From positions 55,178 through 119,177 of the forward strand of contig JASGKY010000029.1 of assembly GCA_049840435.1 (NCBI GenBank): a stretch of DNA of 64,000 bases, read 5' to 3'. This document shows, piece after piece, positions 36,482-45,915 of this stretch (positions are counted from its first letter, which is position 1; every line of letters begins with the position of its first letter). The stretch comes from JADLHS01 sp049840435. Its GTDB lineage: Bacteria; Verrucomicrobiota; Verrucomicrobiia; Limisphaerales; JADLHS01. The notes under the pieces were generated by a model that saw only the letters and a list, made by a program, of their open reading frames with translations, did no database searches and was not told the origin of the DNA. The translations under genes and the position numbers were made by a program.

Positions 36482-38579
36482 TCACTCGTGATGATTATTC
36501 CCCTCAGCGCGATGCTTCTTGTATTCCTCGACCAGCTTGGATTCCGCCTCGCGCGGCATTTCTTCGTAGTGGCTGAAATCCTCAATATGAACTCCGCGTC
36601 CACCGGTCAGGGATCGCAGCGTGCTGGAGTAACGGTAAAGCTCTTTGGCCGGCACGTGCGCTTTGATGACTTGAAAGCTGCCATCTACGTCCATGCCTTG
36701 GATTTTCCCGCGCCGACTAGAGAAGGTCGCCCATCACCTTGCCCATGCAATCTTCGGGAATGCGGATCTCGATGCTATGAATCGGTTCAAGCATGCAGGG
36801 ACGCGCGGCGCTGAACGCTTCGCGGAACGCAAAGTAACCCGCAATCTGAAACGCGATGTCCTTCGAGTCCACCGGATGCATCTTGCCGTCGTAGAATTCA
36901 ATCTTCACATCCACGACCCGATAACCGCCGACGATGCCTTCTTCGCAGGCCTTGGCTACGCCCTTTTCGACGGACGGTACGAAGTTGCGATCCACGTTCT
37001 GGCCGACGAGGGTCTGTTTGAAATCAACGCCTGTATCGCGTGCTTGGGGCTCAACGCGCAGCCATACCTCGGCAAATTGCCCCGCGCCGCCAGTCTGTTT
37101 CTTGTGCCGATACTTCGAGTCGCCTTTGCCGCGGATGGTTTCGCGATATTTTACACGCGGCTCTTGCAATTCGACGTGTATCCAAACCTCCGCCGCAGCC
37201 GGTCCGCAATGACATCGAGATGTAGTTCGCCTTGGGCTGAGAGAATCGTCTGATGCAGCTCGCCATCCACGTGGTGCGCGAATGTCGGGTCTTCGTGATG
37301 CAACGCCGCTAGGCCGGACGCGATCTTGTCTTCTTCACCCTTCACTGTGCTCTTGAGTGACGCGTGGATGCAGGGCTTGGGATAAATCACTTTGGGTAGT
37401 GTCACCGGATGCTTGGCGCTGCAAAGAGTGTTGCCTGTATGCGTATCCTTGAGTTTGACCACCGTGGCGATATCGCCGGCGTTGACCACAGAAACCGGTT
37501 CGCGATTCTTGCCGTTCAGCGTGTAAATCTGGCCGATCTTTTCGGTGATACGTCGGTCGCTGTTGTAAAGTTCGCTGCCGAAATGCACCTGTCCGGAATA
37601 CACGCGAAAGAACGACAGCTCGCCGAACTGCGCCTCGCTCATCGTCTTGAACACGTAGCAAATCGTCTCGCTGCCATTGAGTGCGACGTCGCACTCTTTG
37701 CCATCGGCGTCTAGCGCCGGAACAGTCTTGCGATCCACTGGCGAAGAGCCTGTACTTCGCGATCATGTCCATGAGTCGCGCCACGCCGATATTGTTTTCC
37801 GCCGAAGTGCAGAACACCGGGATGAAGGATTGTTTCTGCACCGCCGCATGCAGACCACCGCGCAACTCTGCCTCGGTCAACGATCCTTTCTCCATCCACT
37901 TTTCCATAAGCGTATCGTCGGCTTCGGCGATATACTCGATCAGACGTTCGTGTGCGCTTTTCACCCGCTCCGCCCAATCACCGGTCGCGGGCGCTTCAGT
38001 AAATTTCCCGCTCTTGTCGCCGGCATAGGTGATGATTTCGCTGCGAGGCACGTCGAGCAGTTGATTAAAACCCGGCCCAGGATTGACCGGCATGGAGAGG
38101 GGAAACACGCGCTCGCCGAAGTGGGAACGTAATTCGATCAGCAGGTTGTCAAAGTCCGCCCCCTCTTTATCCATGCCATTGATGACGATCATTTTGGGGA
38201 TGCCGTCCTCGGTCGCTGTTTTCCAAGCGGCATCGGTGCCCACGCCGACGCCATGCGCGGCGTTAACGACCACAAGCGCAAAATCACCGACACGCAATGC
38301 CCCCAACCCTTCACTGAGAAAATCTGCGTAACCAGGGCAGTCAATGATGTTGAACTTCTTCCCCAGCCATTCGAGATGCAGCAACGACGCCTGCACAGAA
38401 ATCTGGCGATTGATCTCGCTCACGTGGTAGTCGGATACGGTCGAGCCGTTGGCGATGCTGCCCATGCGGTTGATCACCCCCGCACAGACAAGCATCGCCT
38501 CACTCAACAGGGTCTTCCCTGCGGAGGCATGACCCACGATGGCAAAGTTCCGGATGTCGGCAGCTTGATATTCTTTCAT
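36482..38579 (-). CDS. EF-G-like translation factor (FusA2 type), three frameshifts
   Basis: About 698 residues when read through three single-base errors near 37,740 (missing base), 37,170 (missing base) and 36,718 (surplus T). The pieces are contiguous and in family order: GTPase domain (GHASAGKT at residues 15-22, FNIIDCPGYADF), domain II (SEAQFGELSFFRVYSG), domain III (LSAQGELHLDVI), domain IV (KQTGGAGQFAEVWLRVEP) and domain V (MGDLLSRRGKIQGMD). The G4 motif is NGMD instead of NKxD, and the switch ERGITI of EF-G is NRQISVQ. It is therefore the EF-G-like paralogue rather than the main translocase. Real disruption is unlikely given the density of nearby single-base slips. Confidence 0.88.
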
Positions 38580-38823
38580 AGGGAAACGGGGTTGCGGGTT
38601 GAAGACGACGAAGGCGCTGGATTTTTAAGCCCGGCTTTCATGTAAGCGACACTACGCCTCCGTCTGATAAGTGCCAAGCGGGAAACCTAGTCGTTTTTTG
38701 CGCGAGGTGAGGCGGGGATTGCCGCGCGAAGTTGGCACTCTTGAGCGGGTTAAGAGCGCAGTCACGCGGTTAAACGCAGGCGCAGCTGCGGTCGAGCCCA
38801 AAAATAGCTGCGGTCAAAATGCT

Positions 38824-39291
38824 TCAGTAACGCACGCGATCCGATTTGGCAGCCCAAGCCTTGAAGGCTTCCAAGGCCTCCGGTCGCAGCAGTTGCTGCA
38901 TCGGAATCTTGCGCTTGGCGATAGGCGTGGCGACTTCCTGGTAAATCAGGTCGTCGTCGAAATCAATCTGCGCCGCGTCTTTACGTGTGTTCCCAAAGTA
39001 AACTTTCCGGAAGCGCGCCCAATAGATGGCCGAGAGGCACATCGGGCACGGTTCACAACTCGTATAGAGTTCGCAGTCGTCGAGTTGAAACGTCTTCAGG
39101 CGTTTGCAGGCGTCGCGAATGGCGACCATCTCGGCGTGGGCCGTCGGATCGTTGGTGGACGTGACCTGATTCCAGCCGCGGCCGACAATTTTTCCTTTGC
39201 GAACTACAACTGCTCCGAACGGACCTCCATGATCGCCGCGCATCTTGATCAGCGAGAGCCGGATTGCCTCGCGCATGAACTTATTTTTCAT
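38824..39291 (-). CDS. Nucleoside/guanine deaminase family protein
   Basis: 155 residues, cytidine-deaminase fold. Zinc ligands are H52 with catalytic E54 (THAEM-type stretch PTAHAEMVAI) and C82/C85 (CEPCPMCLSAI). The C-terminal IPMQQLLRPEALEAFKAW is typical of guanine deaminases of the GuaD type, as opposed to tRNA adenosine deaminase TadA, which carries a longer substrate tail. Guanine to xanthine is the best guess. The 240-bp gap upstream to the EF-G-like gene contains nothing recognisable. Confidence 0.88.
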   Translation of the reverse strand: MKNKFMREAIRLSLIKMRGDHGGPFGAVVVRKGKIVGRGWNQVTSTNDPTAHAEMVAIRDACKRLKTFQLDDCELYTSCEPCPMCLSAIYWARFRKVYFGNTRKDAAQIDFDDDLIYQEVATPIAKRKIPMQQLLRPEALEAFKAWAAKSDRVRY

Positions 39292-39435
39292 TTTTCAAAA
39301 GTGTGAACTGCCGCAGGACAAAGGAAAAGCCTGCGTTGTATCGTGATTTTTCCGTCTACTGTCAGGCAAAATCGGGGCAGGGTTTGCCAAATTATGCGTA
39401 GCGGTCGCGCCCGAGAGGCAGACGGTGGTAATACC

Positions 39436-39660
39436 ATGAATGTTGTTCCTCAAATTTCGACGCAACCACAGACGCCTCCGGTTGCCTTGGCACTAGTGCC
39501 GGAGCGTGATGTCATGGCCAAACCTGCCAGTTCCACTCCGTCGCTCCCAGAAATGGAAACGCGGGAGGCCATCGAACTGCGCGCGACCAGTATGACGTTA
39601 ATTCTGGAAAAGATCATGGCTTGTGGTGACGGTTATTCGCATGGCGGTCTGAACGATTGA
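39436..39660 (+). CDS. Hypothetical small protein
   Basis: 74 residues, starting at the ATG following GGTAATACC. It is Pro/Thr/Val-rich in the first half and has an amphipathic helix with a Cys and Gly-rich end (MTLILEKIMACGDGYSHGGL). No family recognised. It ends 14 bp before the convergent deacetylase gene. It may be real, since the end is tightly packed, but evidence is thin. Confidence 0.3.
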   Translation: MNVVPQISTQPQTPPVALALVPERDVMAKPASSTPSLPEMETREAIELRATSMTLILEKIMACGDGYSHGGLND

Positions 39661-39674
39661 ACCGCTGGCAAGCT

Positions 39675-40532
39675 TCAATCGAAGAGCTCTGCGGCGGAGA
39701 CCGAGTGGGACAAGAAACGGGTCTTATCGGTTCCTGGCAGCAGGCCGCCATGCGTCCAACGCCGCCGGCGATATAAAGCTGCAAAGGTGAATTGCGGGGC
39801 CGCGCCTCCTTGGCCGCCGACCAGTTCCGCGCCGCGTCGGACGTTATCCATCATCCACGCGGGTAGCGAGAGGTGATAGGGGTTTCGCTGCACTTCACCG
39901 ACGTGAAAGCTTGTGGCGGCAATCAAATCTGCGAGGTCAGTGGCACTGATCTCTACCGCGAGATTCGGATCATCCATTGCCCCCCAGAATTCCGTCTCCA
40001 CCACGTGACATTCGAAGCCAGGCAGCATCGTATGCAGCGCGTCCATCACGAGATGATGCACGCCGATGTGCGTGCCGTTCCAATCGCGTTCGTGCGGGAA
40101 AAAGATCACGCGTGGCTGATGCTTGATGAGGATTTCCGCGATGACCTGCACCATGTTCGCCCAATACTGCGGTTCGCTCTGGCGGGTCTTGGCGGTGACA
40201 CGTTCCAAGCCGTTCGGTCCGGTGGTTTGTACGCCGAAGCCCAGATAGGCGCAGGCATTGTGTAATTCCTTCAACCGTTCTGCCTGTCGCTCCTTCTTGC
40301 TGCCTTGCGTGACGGCGACGTTGATAACGTTGAACTTCGCCTCGCGCAATAAACGCAAGGCGAGTCCGCCGGAGATGGTTTCGTCATCCGGGTGCGGCGC
40401 GAAAAACAACGCACGGGGCGCATTCGGCGGCAGCACCGGGCGCGGCGCAGGTGGGATGCCACCCAGAGGCAGATTCTTGGCCTCGGCAACTGTCTGAACT
40501 GCGGCGGTGACAAATTTCGCGTACGGATTCAT
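39675..40532 (-). CDS. PIG-L family deacetylase
   Basis: 285 residues. The zinc motif HPDDE is at 47-51 (FFAPHPDDETISGG), and the later THIGVHHLVMDAL supplies the third His. It is the LmbE/PIG-L fold that hydrolyses N-acetyl groups from GlcNAc-containing substrates. The C-terminal GTDKTRFLSHSVSAAELFD has no clear function. The gene lies 9 bp after the ROK-family gene on the same strand, which supports an amino-sugar role. Confidence 0.88.
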   Translation of the reverse strand: MNPYAKFVTAAVQTVAEAKNLPLGGIPPAPRPVLPPNAPRALFFAPHPDDETISGGLALRLLREAKFNVINVAVTQGSKKERQAERLKELHNACAYLGFGVQTTGPNGLERVTAKTRQSEPQYWANMVQVIAEILIKHQPRVIFFPHERDWNGTHIGVHHLVMDALHTMLPGFECHVVETEFWGAMDDPNLAVEISATDLADLIAATSFHVGEVQRNPYHLSLPAWMMDNVRRGAELVGGQGGAAPQFTFAALYRRRRWTHGGLLPGTDKTRFLSHSVSAAELFD

Positions 40533-40541
40533 GGCAACCTT

Positions 40542-41990
40542 TTAACTGATGCTCGGCAAGCTCGCAGCAGCAATCGCCTGACCGTGGCGCTTGTCCTTTT
40601 CGTCGGGGATGTGAAACGCGACCTGCCCGGCTAGTTCGGGAAACTCGATTTTCAAAACTTCCTTCGCGCCTGAAAGAATCATGTCGCCACCTTCACCCGA
40701 AGTGACGCGCCCGAGAATCAACACGTGCCGCAAGTCGTAGAAGCTTGCGAAGTGCGCGATGCCATAGCCGAGATACACGCCGACGGTCTGGTAAATCTTC
40801 CGCGCGCGTTCGTCGCCTTGCTTCATCAACGCCTGTACGTGCTTCAGCTTTTCCGGCAATGGCATGTCCTTCGGCGCGTCGATGCCCGCCGGGGCGAGCA
40901 AGCGGCCAACGCATTGCTGTGAGAAATACTGCACGCCGCAACCGTAATCACCGGACCATTCATCACGCGGGGCGTTCGGATGATAATCCACTGGGGTGAA
41001 GGCGAGTTCGTTGAGCCATGTCGTGATGTTGCCATCCGCGTTGACCCAGCCGCCGGCTGTGCTCGTGCCGAGCGAGATGCCGAGCACGGAGTTCACGCCG
41101 AGCGACATCGAAGCCGCGAGCGCGGTGACTTCGCCGTCGTTTACGACCTCCAGCGGCACGTTCCATTGCTTCTGGATATCGAGGAACATGTCTTTCACGC
41201 GACGTTGAAACACATCCGCCGGTACGCCCCGGAAGAGCGAGGCGACCTTGACGCGGTTGTTCACATAGACACCCGCTGCACTGCCGCCGATGGCGTCCAC
41301 TCGCGGCAAATGCGCCGCCGCTTTCTTCAGCGAATCCATGATGCCGTCGAAGTGATATTGCGGGTCGGTCTGGAAATAGGGATTCCACTCTGTCTCCTCG
41401 CTGAAGACGACTTTGCCATCAATCACCGCTGCCGCTTTGCGATCGCTGCCGCCGAGATCAAAGCCGATGCGACAGCCCTTCAGATTGCGACCCAGCGCGC
41501 TGGTGGAGGAGCATTCCGCCGGGATGTCCTGCGTGCAGACGATTTCGATGGGATGATCGAACATGCGTTCGCCCACGATCTCGGAATCGAACTTTCCCGT
41601 GGCGTCTTCGCGATAATGCGCGGCGAGTTTGGCCGCCAGATTGGCCGGGCCATCGAAATAAATCCGCCAGCCGCCGCGCGACCACAGGAGAAATTTCACG
41701 ATGCGTTCGAGATGCTGATAGTTCGCCTCGTGCTGATTGGCGGCGTGGGCGAAGATTTCCGTCTGGAAAGGATGGATCGAGCCATCTTCTTGTTCGATGG
41801 CGAGGCGGACGGTTTGGGCCGCGCCGGAACGAAGCACCTGTTCGCGAAACGCGCGGGCGGCTAGTGCGGCGGGGCGAAATTGCGCGTCCAGCACGGGCGC
41901 ACACTTGGGGGCGACGAGAGGCAAAGAACTTTGGTTGCTCACAACGGGAAGCTTTCTAGTGGAGGCGGGCCGGCACTTCAAGCAATTCAC
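40542..41990 (-). CDS. ROK family sugar kinase/regulator-like protein
   Basis: 482 residues. The ATPase core begins at about residue 172 with RIGFDLGGSDRKAAAVIDGKV (phosphate 1), and contains GGSAAGVYVNNRVK, VVNDGEVTALAA (catalytic Asp) and LGTSTAGGWVN (phosphate 2). An N-terminal extension of about 170 residues precedes the ROK domain and is unlike the winged helix of NagC/Mlc repressors. The typical zinc-binding Cys cluster of ROK kinases is reduced to YGCGVQYF. The exact start is uncertain (ATG at 41990 or a GTG about 16 codons later). Confidence 0.8.
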   Translation of the reverse strand: MNCLKCRPASTRKLPVVSNQSSLPLVAPKCAPVLDAQFRPAALAARAFREQVLRSGAAQTVRLAIEQEDGSIHPFQTEIFAHAANQHEANYQHLERIVKFLLWSRGGWRIYFDGPANLAAKLAAHYREDATGKFDSEIVGERMFDHPIEIVCTQDIPAECSSTSALGRNLKGCRIGFDLGGSDRKAAAVIDGKVVFSEETEWNPYFQTDPQYHFDGIMDSLKKAAAHLPRVDAIGGSAAGVYVNNRVKVASLFRGVPADVFQRRVKDMFLDIQKQWNVPLEVVNDGEVTALAASMSLGVNSVLGISLGTSTAGGWVNADGNITTWLNELAFTPVDYHPNAPRDEWSGDYGCGVQYFSQQCVGRLLAPAGIDAPKDMPLPEKLKHVQALMKQGDERARKIYQTVGVYLGYGIAHFASFYDLRHVLILGRVTSGEGGDMILSGAKEVLKIEFPELAGQVAFHIPDEKDKRHGQAIAAASLPSIS

Positions 41991-42071
41991 AACTACGACC
42001 CCGGTGCGAGCGGCACATGTGTATGTGTGCCTGTTCTTGTTTCATATCTTGCCCGGCATTACGCTCTCGCT

Positions 42072-42755
42072 ATGAACAATCACGGTCCCGGCTTCATCAA
42101 GGAAGACCCTTGGCGCGTTCTCCGTATCATGGGCGAGTTTGTTGAGTCGTTCGAAACCCTATCGCACGTCGGGCCGGCGGTGACAGTGTTCGGCTCGGCG
42201 CGCACGAAGCCGAGTGACCCGTATTACAAGGCCGCCGTGGCGCTCGCCAAACAACTCGCTGCGCACAAGATCCCCGTCATCACCGGTGGCGGTCCGGGCA
42301 TCATGGAAGCCGCCAACAAGGGCGCGGCGCTCGGCAAGGGGACATCTGTGGGATTGAACATCGAATTGCCACACGAACAGAAAGGCAACGACTTCGCCAA
42401 CGTGCCGGTCAATTTTCACTATTTCTTTTCGCGCAAAGTCTGCTTCGTGAAATACAGTGTGGCGTTCGTGTTCATGCCCGGCGGCTTCGGTACGCTGGAC
42501 GAACTATTCGAGGTGCTGACGCTGGTGCAGACGGAGCGCATTCCGAAGTTTCCGCTGATTCTCTTCGGCAAAAAGCATTGGAGCGGATTGTTGAAGTGGA
42601 TGCAGGCGGAGTTGCGCGAGCGGAACAAATACATCGGTCCACCCGATCTAGATTTGCTCACGGTCACCGATGACGTGGATGAAGCCGTCGCGATCATCCG
42701 TGACTATCTGCAACGCGTCGGACCGCCGCAGGCCGTGCCGATGGCGTTCTCTTAA
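42072..42755 (+). CDS. LOG-family protein (TIGR00730-like Rossmann)
   Basis: 227 residues. The signature GGGPGIMEAANKGA and PGGFGTLDELFEVLTL are present, giving the phosphoribohydrolase fold of cytokinin-activating LOG proteins; many bacterial members cleave nucleoside monophosphates. The start at 42072 follows about 80 bp of noncoding DNA after the divergent ROK gene. The C-terminus VAIIRDYLQRVGPP ends close to the next gene (10-bp gap), so it probably shares a transcript with the hypothetical protein and pabB. Confidence 0.88.
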   Translation: MNNHGPGFIKEDPWRVLRIMGEFVESFETLSHVGPAVTVFGSARTKPSDPYYKAAVALAKQLAAHKIPVITGGGPGIMEAANKGAALGKGTSVGLNIELPHEQKGNDFANVPVNFHYFFSRKVCFVKYSVAFVFMPGGFGTLDELFEVLTLVQTERIPKFPLILFGKKHWSGLLKWMQAELRERNKYIGPPDLDLLTVTDDVDEAVAIIRDYLQRVGPPQAVPMAFS

Positions 42756-42765
42756 GCAAAACCGC

Positions 42766-43539
42766 ATGGCCACCTCTTCCTATGCGATTCTGCTTCGGGA
42801 TACCGCCACGTTGAGTGCCGATCCGATCCGCCGCGCCTTCGGTACATTCAGTCACCTGACCGCCGCGGACGCCATCCGGTTGGCCGCCAATGCGCAGGGG
42901 ATTTTGATGCGGCATCTCAGCGTAGATGAAGCCAAGGCGCTGCAACAAGCTTTGGTGAAAGAAGGAGTGAATGCCGTGCTGGTCAACGACGATGACTTGC
43001 GGTTTCTGCCAATGTGCCAGCGGTTGCATCGTATTGAACTGACGCATGACGCCCTGATGATTTCTGATTACGTTGGGCGACCCACAGCCGTGGCTTGGAA
43101 CGAAATTTCACTTGTGGCTGCGGGGGCAGTGCCGCATGTGGAGCTTAGTGCTGCCCAAACCCAACGCACGGCCCTGCGGCCGCATCCGGTGTTTGGGATG
43201 TGGCCCAAAAAAGTGAAGGAGGTCCGGAGCCGGCTCGAAACGGAGCGCCAATTTATTCTCGAACTCGTCGTTGGGCGTGGTGCGGCGCGGTATGAGATTC
43301 AAGCGCACGAATTCCCCTTTACTGGTGTGGTGGATCGACCGACGGCGACATTGATGGAAAAGTTTGTCTGGCTGGTGCGCGAGATGACGCGCCGCGCGCC
43401 GCAAGCGCTGCTGAATCGCGGGGCGCAGGACGTACGCGACGGGGTGGCGTTGGTGCGCGGCTATCCGAGCCGGCAGCTATTGTTGGATGAGATGGTGTGG
43501 CTGCTGTGGAATCGCACACAAGGGCAACCAGCAGTTTAA
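42766..43539 (+). CDS. Uncharacterised cytoplasmic protein
   Basis: 257 residues, no signal peptide or membrane segment. The N-terminal 70 residues (LLRDTATLSADPIRRAF...AKALQQALVKEGVNAVLVND) look like an L7/L12- or SPOR-like alpha/beta unit that handles a stretch of primary structure by sequence comparison; I cannot name it. A basic section (FGMWPKKVKEVRSRLETERQF) and a C-terminal helix follow. It lies between the LOG gene and pabB and overlaps the latter's longest open frame, so it is likely co-transcribed. Confidence 0.62.
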   Translation: MATSSYAILLRDTATLSADPIRRAFGTFSHLTAADAIRLAANAQGILMRHLSVDEAKALQQALVKEGVNAVLVNDDDLRFLPMCQRLHRIELTHDALMISDYVGRPTAVAWNEISLVAAGAVPHVELSAAQTQRTALRPHPVFGMWPKKVKEVRSRLETERQFILELVVGRGAARYEIQAHEFPFTGVVDRPTATLMEKFVWLVREMTRRAPQALLNRGAQDVRDGVALVRGYPSRQLLLDEMVWLLWNRTQGQPAV

Positions 43540-43592
43540 CGAAAGGCCATTTGCGCCTTGCCGCCGCGCACCGGCGGAGTTTCAATTTAACC

Positions 43593-45074
43593 GTGCGTCC
43601 GTCCATTCAGGAAATCGCCACTTTGCAAACACCGGAATCGCTCGTTGAACGGCTCGCCGGGCAACATGGCGCGGTGTTGCTGCGTAGTGCGGGGTTCGAT
43701 TCCCCGCAGGCACGCTATTCCTTTGTTGCGGCGAATCCGTTCCTGACGTTCCGCTCCTCCGGCTCGCGGTGTGAGGTCACCAGCTTCGCTGCGCAAAGTG
43801 CAACGCCTGACACGCAACTCCAATTTGGCAACCCCTGGCATCTGTTGGATGCGCTGATGGCGCGCTACGAACTGCTGGATGAGATTGATCTGCCGTTTCC
43901 GCTGGGTGGTTGCTTCGGCTACTGGGGTTACGATCTCAAGAATTTCACCGAGCCCAAGCTTCCGCGTCGTGCGGTGAATGATCTGGAGTTGCCCGATTGT
44001 CACGTCGGCTTCTACGCCAGCCTGGTCGTCTTTGATCATCGCCTCGGCAAAACGTGCATCGTTGCGACCGGACTCGGTGCTGACGGCGCACGCACGGAAG
44101 CGCGGGCGCGGGAACAGGTGGCGTTTTGGGAAACAGTTTTGCGGAAGGATTTACCACCGAGCCACCGAGCCACAGAGGACACGGACAAGTCCAAGTCTTC
44201 TCCGTGTCTCCGTGTCTCTGTGGTTGAACCTAATTCCAATCTTTCCCGCGAAGAATTTGTCGCCAACGTTGTGCGCGCCCAACAATACATCCGCACCGGC
44301 GACATCTATCAGGTGAACCTTTCGCAGCGGCTTGCGACATCGTGGGCCGCGGCAGGTTGGGATTTGTTCACGCGACTGCTGGCAGTTTCGCCCGCGCCGT
44401 TCGCGGCGTATCTCGATTGTGGAGACTTTCAGCTCGCATCGTCGTCACCGGAGCAGTTCCTGCGTATGAGCGGTTCGCACATCGCCACACGCCCGATCAA
44501 AGGCACGCGTCCGCGTTCCACCGACGTGACTCGCGACGCGCAACTGGCCTACGAACTTCAGACCAGCGCCAAGGAACTCGCCGAACTGGTGATGATTACC
44601 GATCTATTGCGCAATGACCTCGGGCGCTTCTGCGAGTTCGGCAGTGTGCAAGTGCCGGAGCTCGCGCATCTCGAACGCTTCGCCCAGGTGCAACATCTGG
44701 TATCCACGGTGGAAGGTCGGCTGCGTTCGGATGTCACGCATTTCGCCGCATTGGCTTCGGCGTTCCCCGGCGGCAGCATTACCGGCGCGCCGAAGTTCCG
44801 CGCGATGGAGATCATTGATGAGCTTGAGCCTATTGCCCGCGGACCGTATTGCGGCTGTCTTGGGTATCTCGGATTTAACCGCGAAAGCCAGTTGAGTATC
44901 AGTATCCGCACGGCGATCTACAAAGATGCGACCGCCTATTTTCACGTCGGCGCGGGCATCGTGGCGGATTCAGTTCCCGAAGCGGAATTCGAGGAAACGC
45001 TAGCAAAAGCACGAGGTTTCCTGGCGGCTCTGAATCTTGCAACGCAACCAACCACTCCAGTACCCACCTCATGA
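43593..45074 (+). CDS. pabB: Aminodeoxychorismate synthase component I
   Basis: About 493 residues. It converts chorismate plus ammonia to 4-amino-4-deoxychorismate for folate. ATRPIKGTRPRS contains the Lys that marks PabB over anthranilate synthase (Ala there), and FPGGSITGAPKFRAMEIIDELE is the chorismate-enzyme core. No glutaminase domain is fused. An in-frame insertion of about 25 residues (around 190-215) is encoded by a palindromic repeat at 44154-44225. A GTG at 43593 is the likely start; the open frame begins at 43497 but overlaps the previous gene. Its stop overlaps the pabC start by ATGA. Confidence 0.9.
   Translation: MRPSIQEIATLQTPESLVERLAGQHGAVLLRSAGFDSPQARYSFVAANPFLTFRSSGSRCEVTSFAAQSATPDTQLQFGNPWHLLDALMARYELLDEIDLPFPLGGCFGYWGYDLKNFTEPKLPRRAVNDLELPDCHVGFYASLVVFDHRLGKTCIVATGLGADGARTEARAREQVAFWETVLRKDLPPSHRATEDTDKSKSSPCLRVSVVEPNSNLSREEFVANVVRAQQYIRTGDIYQVNLSQRLATSWAAAGWDLFTRLLAVSPAPFAAYLDCGDFQLASSSPEQFLRMSGSHIATRPIKGTRPRSTDVTRDAQLAYELQTSAKELAELVMITDLLRNDLGRFCEFGSVQVPELAHLERFAQVQHLVSTVEGRLRSDVTHFAALASAFPGGSITGAPKFRAMEIIDELEPIARGPYCGCLGYLGFNRESQLSISIRTAIYKDATAYFHVGAGIVADSVPEAEFEETLAKARGFLAALNLATQPTTPVPTS
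44154..44225. repeat. REP/MITE-like imperfect palindrome inside pabB
   Basis: CCACAGAGGACACGGA on the left (44170-44185) and CGTGTCTCTGTGG on the right (44211-44223 region) form an imperfect inverted repeat, preceded by a doubled CCACCGAG unit. Similar 'accacagag...gtgtctctgtgg' elements recur between genes in PVC and other environmental genomes, as I recall. Here the element keeps the pabB reading frame open. Confidence 0.65.
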
Positions 45075-45910
45075 TTGTTTTCCTCAACGGCCAGTTTGTG
45101 CCCGAACAACAGGCGACGGTTTCCGTGTTCGATCGGTCGTTTCTTTACGGGGATGGATTGTTCGAAACGCTGCGCGTGACCAAGGGCAAACCATTCCGTT
45201 GGTGGGAGCACATGGAGCGCCTACGCAAGGGAGGTGATTTTCTTGGCATCAAGATTCCGTTCGCGTGTAAGTCGCTGGAGAAGCTTGCGGTGGAACTTAT
45301 CGCGAAGAACCAACTGCCTGAGGCGTTGCTGCGGCTGACGGTGTCGCGCGGCGTGGGGTTACGCGGTTATTCACCCAAAGGCGCGAATCAGCCAATGGTA
45401 GTCATGACGCTGCATCCGTTTTCCGGAACGTCGGGCGCTACCTCGGCGGGCTGGAAACTTTACACCGCATCCTTCCGTCTGCCAGCCGGTGAGAAGCTGG
45501 CCCATTTCAAAACCGCCAACAAACTCGCCCAAATCATGGCTCGCGCCGAGGCGGATGCTGCGGGCGCAGATGAAGCGGTGCTCTGCAACACGGAGGGCTT
45601 CGTCGTCGAAGGCGCGAGCAGCAATCTGTTCTGGGTGGAGGGCGACACGATCTGCACACCGCCGCTGGCGAGCGGAATTCTGGCGGGCGTGACGCGTGCG
45701 GTGACGTTGGAGCTGTGTCAGAAACTTGGCTTGGTTTCGGCGGAACGACAGATCACGCCGCAAAATTTGCGTCGCGCGCAAGGCGTGTTTGTGACGCTGA
45801 GTTCATTGGGCGTGGTGGCTGCGGCGACACTGGACGGTAGTCCGCTAAGCCAATCACCGTCGGTGGAGAAACTAAGTGTCGCCTACGCAGAACTGCTCGC
45901 GAGCAGCTAG
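45071..45910 (+). CDS. pabC: Aminodeoxychorismate lyase / class IV aminotransferase
   Basis: 279 residues, fold-type IV PLP enzyme. FDRSFLYGDGLFETLRV starts the family pattern; the catalytic Lys is in HFKTANKLAQIM. VEGASSNLFWVEGDTICTPPLASGILAGVTRAV is the phosphate-binding and C-terminal signature. With pabB directly upstream and overlapping by ATGA, it almost surely releases pyruvate to give 4-aminobenzoate. Branched-chain aminotransferases share the fold, but context decides. Confidence 0.9.
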   Translation: MIVFLNGQFVPEQQATVSVFDRSFLYGDGLFETLRVTKGKPFRWWEHMERLRKGGDFLGIKIPFACKSLEKLAVELIAKNQLPEALLRLTVSRGVGLRGYSPKGANQPMVVMTLHPFSGTSGATSAGWKLYTASFRLPAGEKLAHFKTANKLAQIMARAEADAAGADEAVLCNTEGFVVEGASSNLFWVEGDTICTPPLASGILAGVTRAVTLELCQKLGLVSAERQITPQNLRRAQGVFVTLSSLGVVAAATLDGSPLSQSPSVEKLSVAYAELLASS

Positions 45911-45915
45911 ACATT

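Noticed and set aside
36482..38579. Interpretation of the EF-G-like region as a decaying pseudogene
   Set aside because: All five domains and their motifs are intact and only three single bases break the frame; the same pattern occurs in many unrelated genes in the window.
43689..43707. GCGGGGTTCGATTCCCCGC, which looks exactly like a tRNA T-arm
   Set aside because: It lies inside pabB, encodes the conserved AGFDSPQARYSF segment, and no acceptor, D-arm or anticodon arm can be placed around it.
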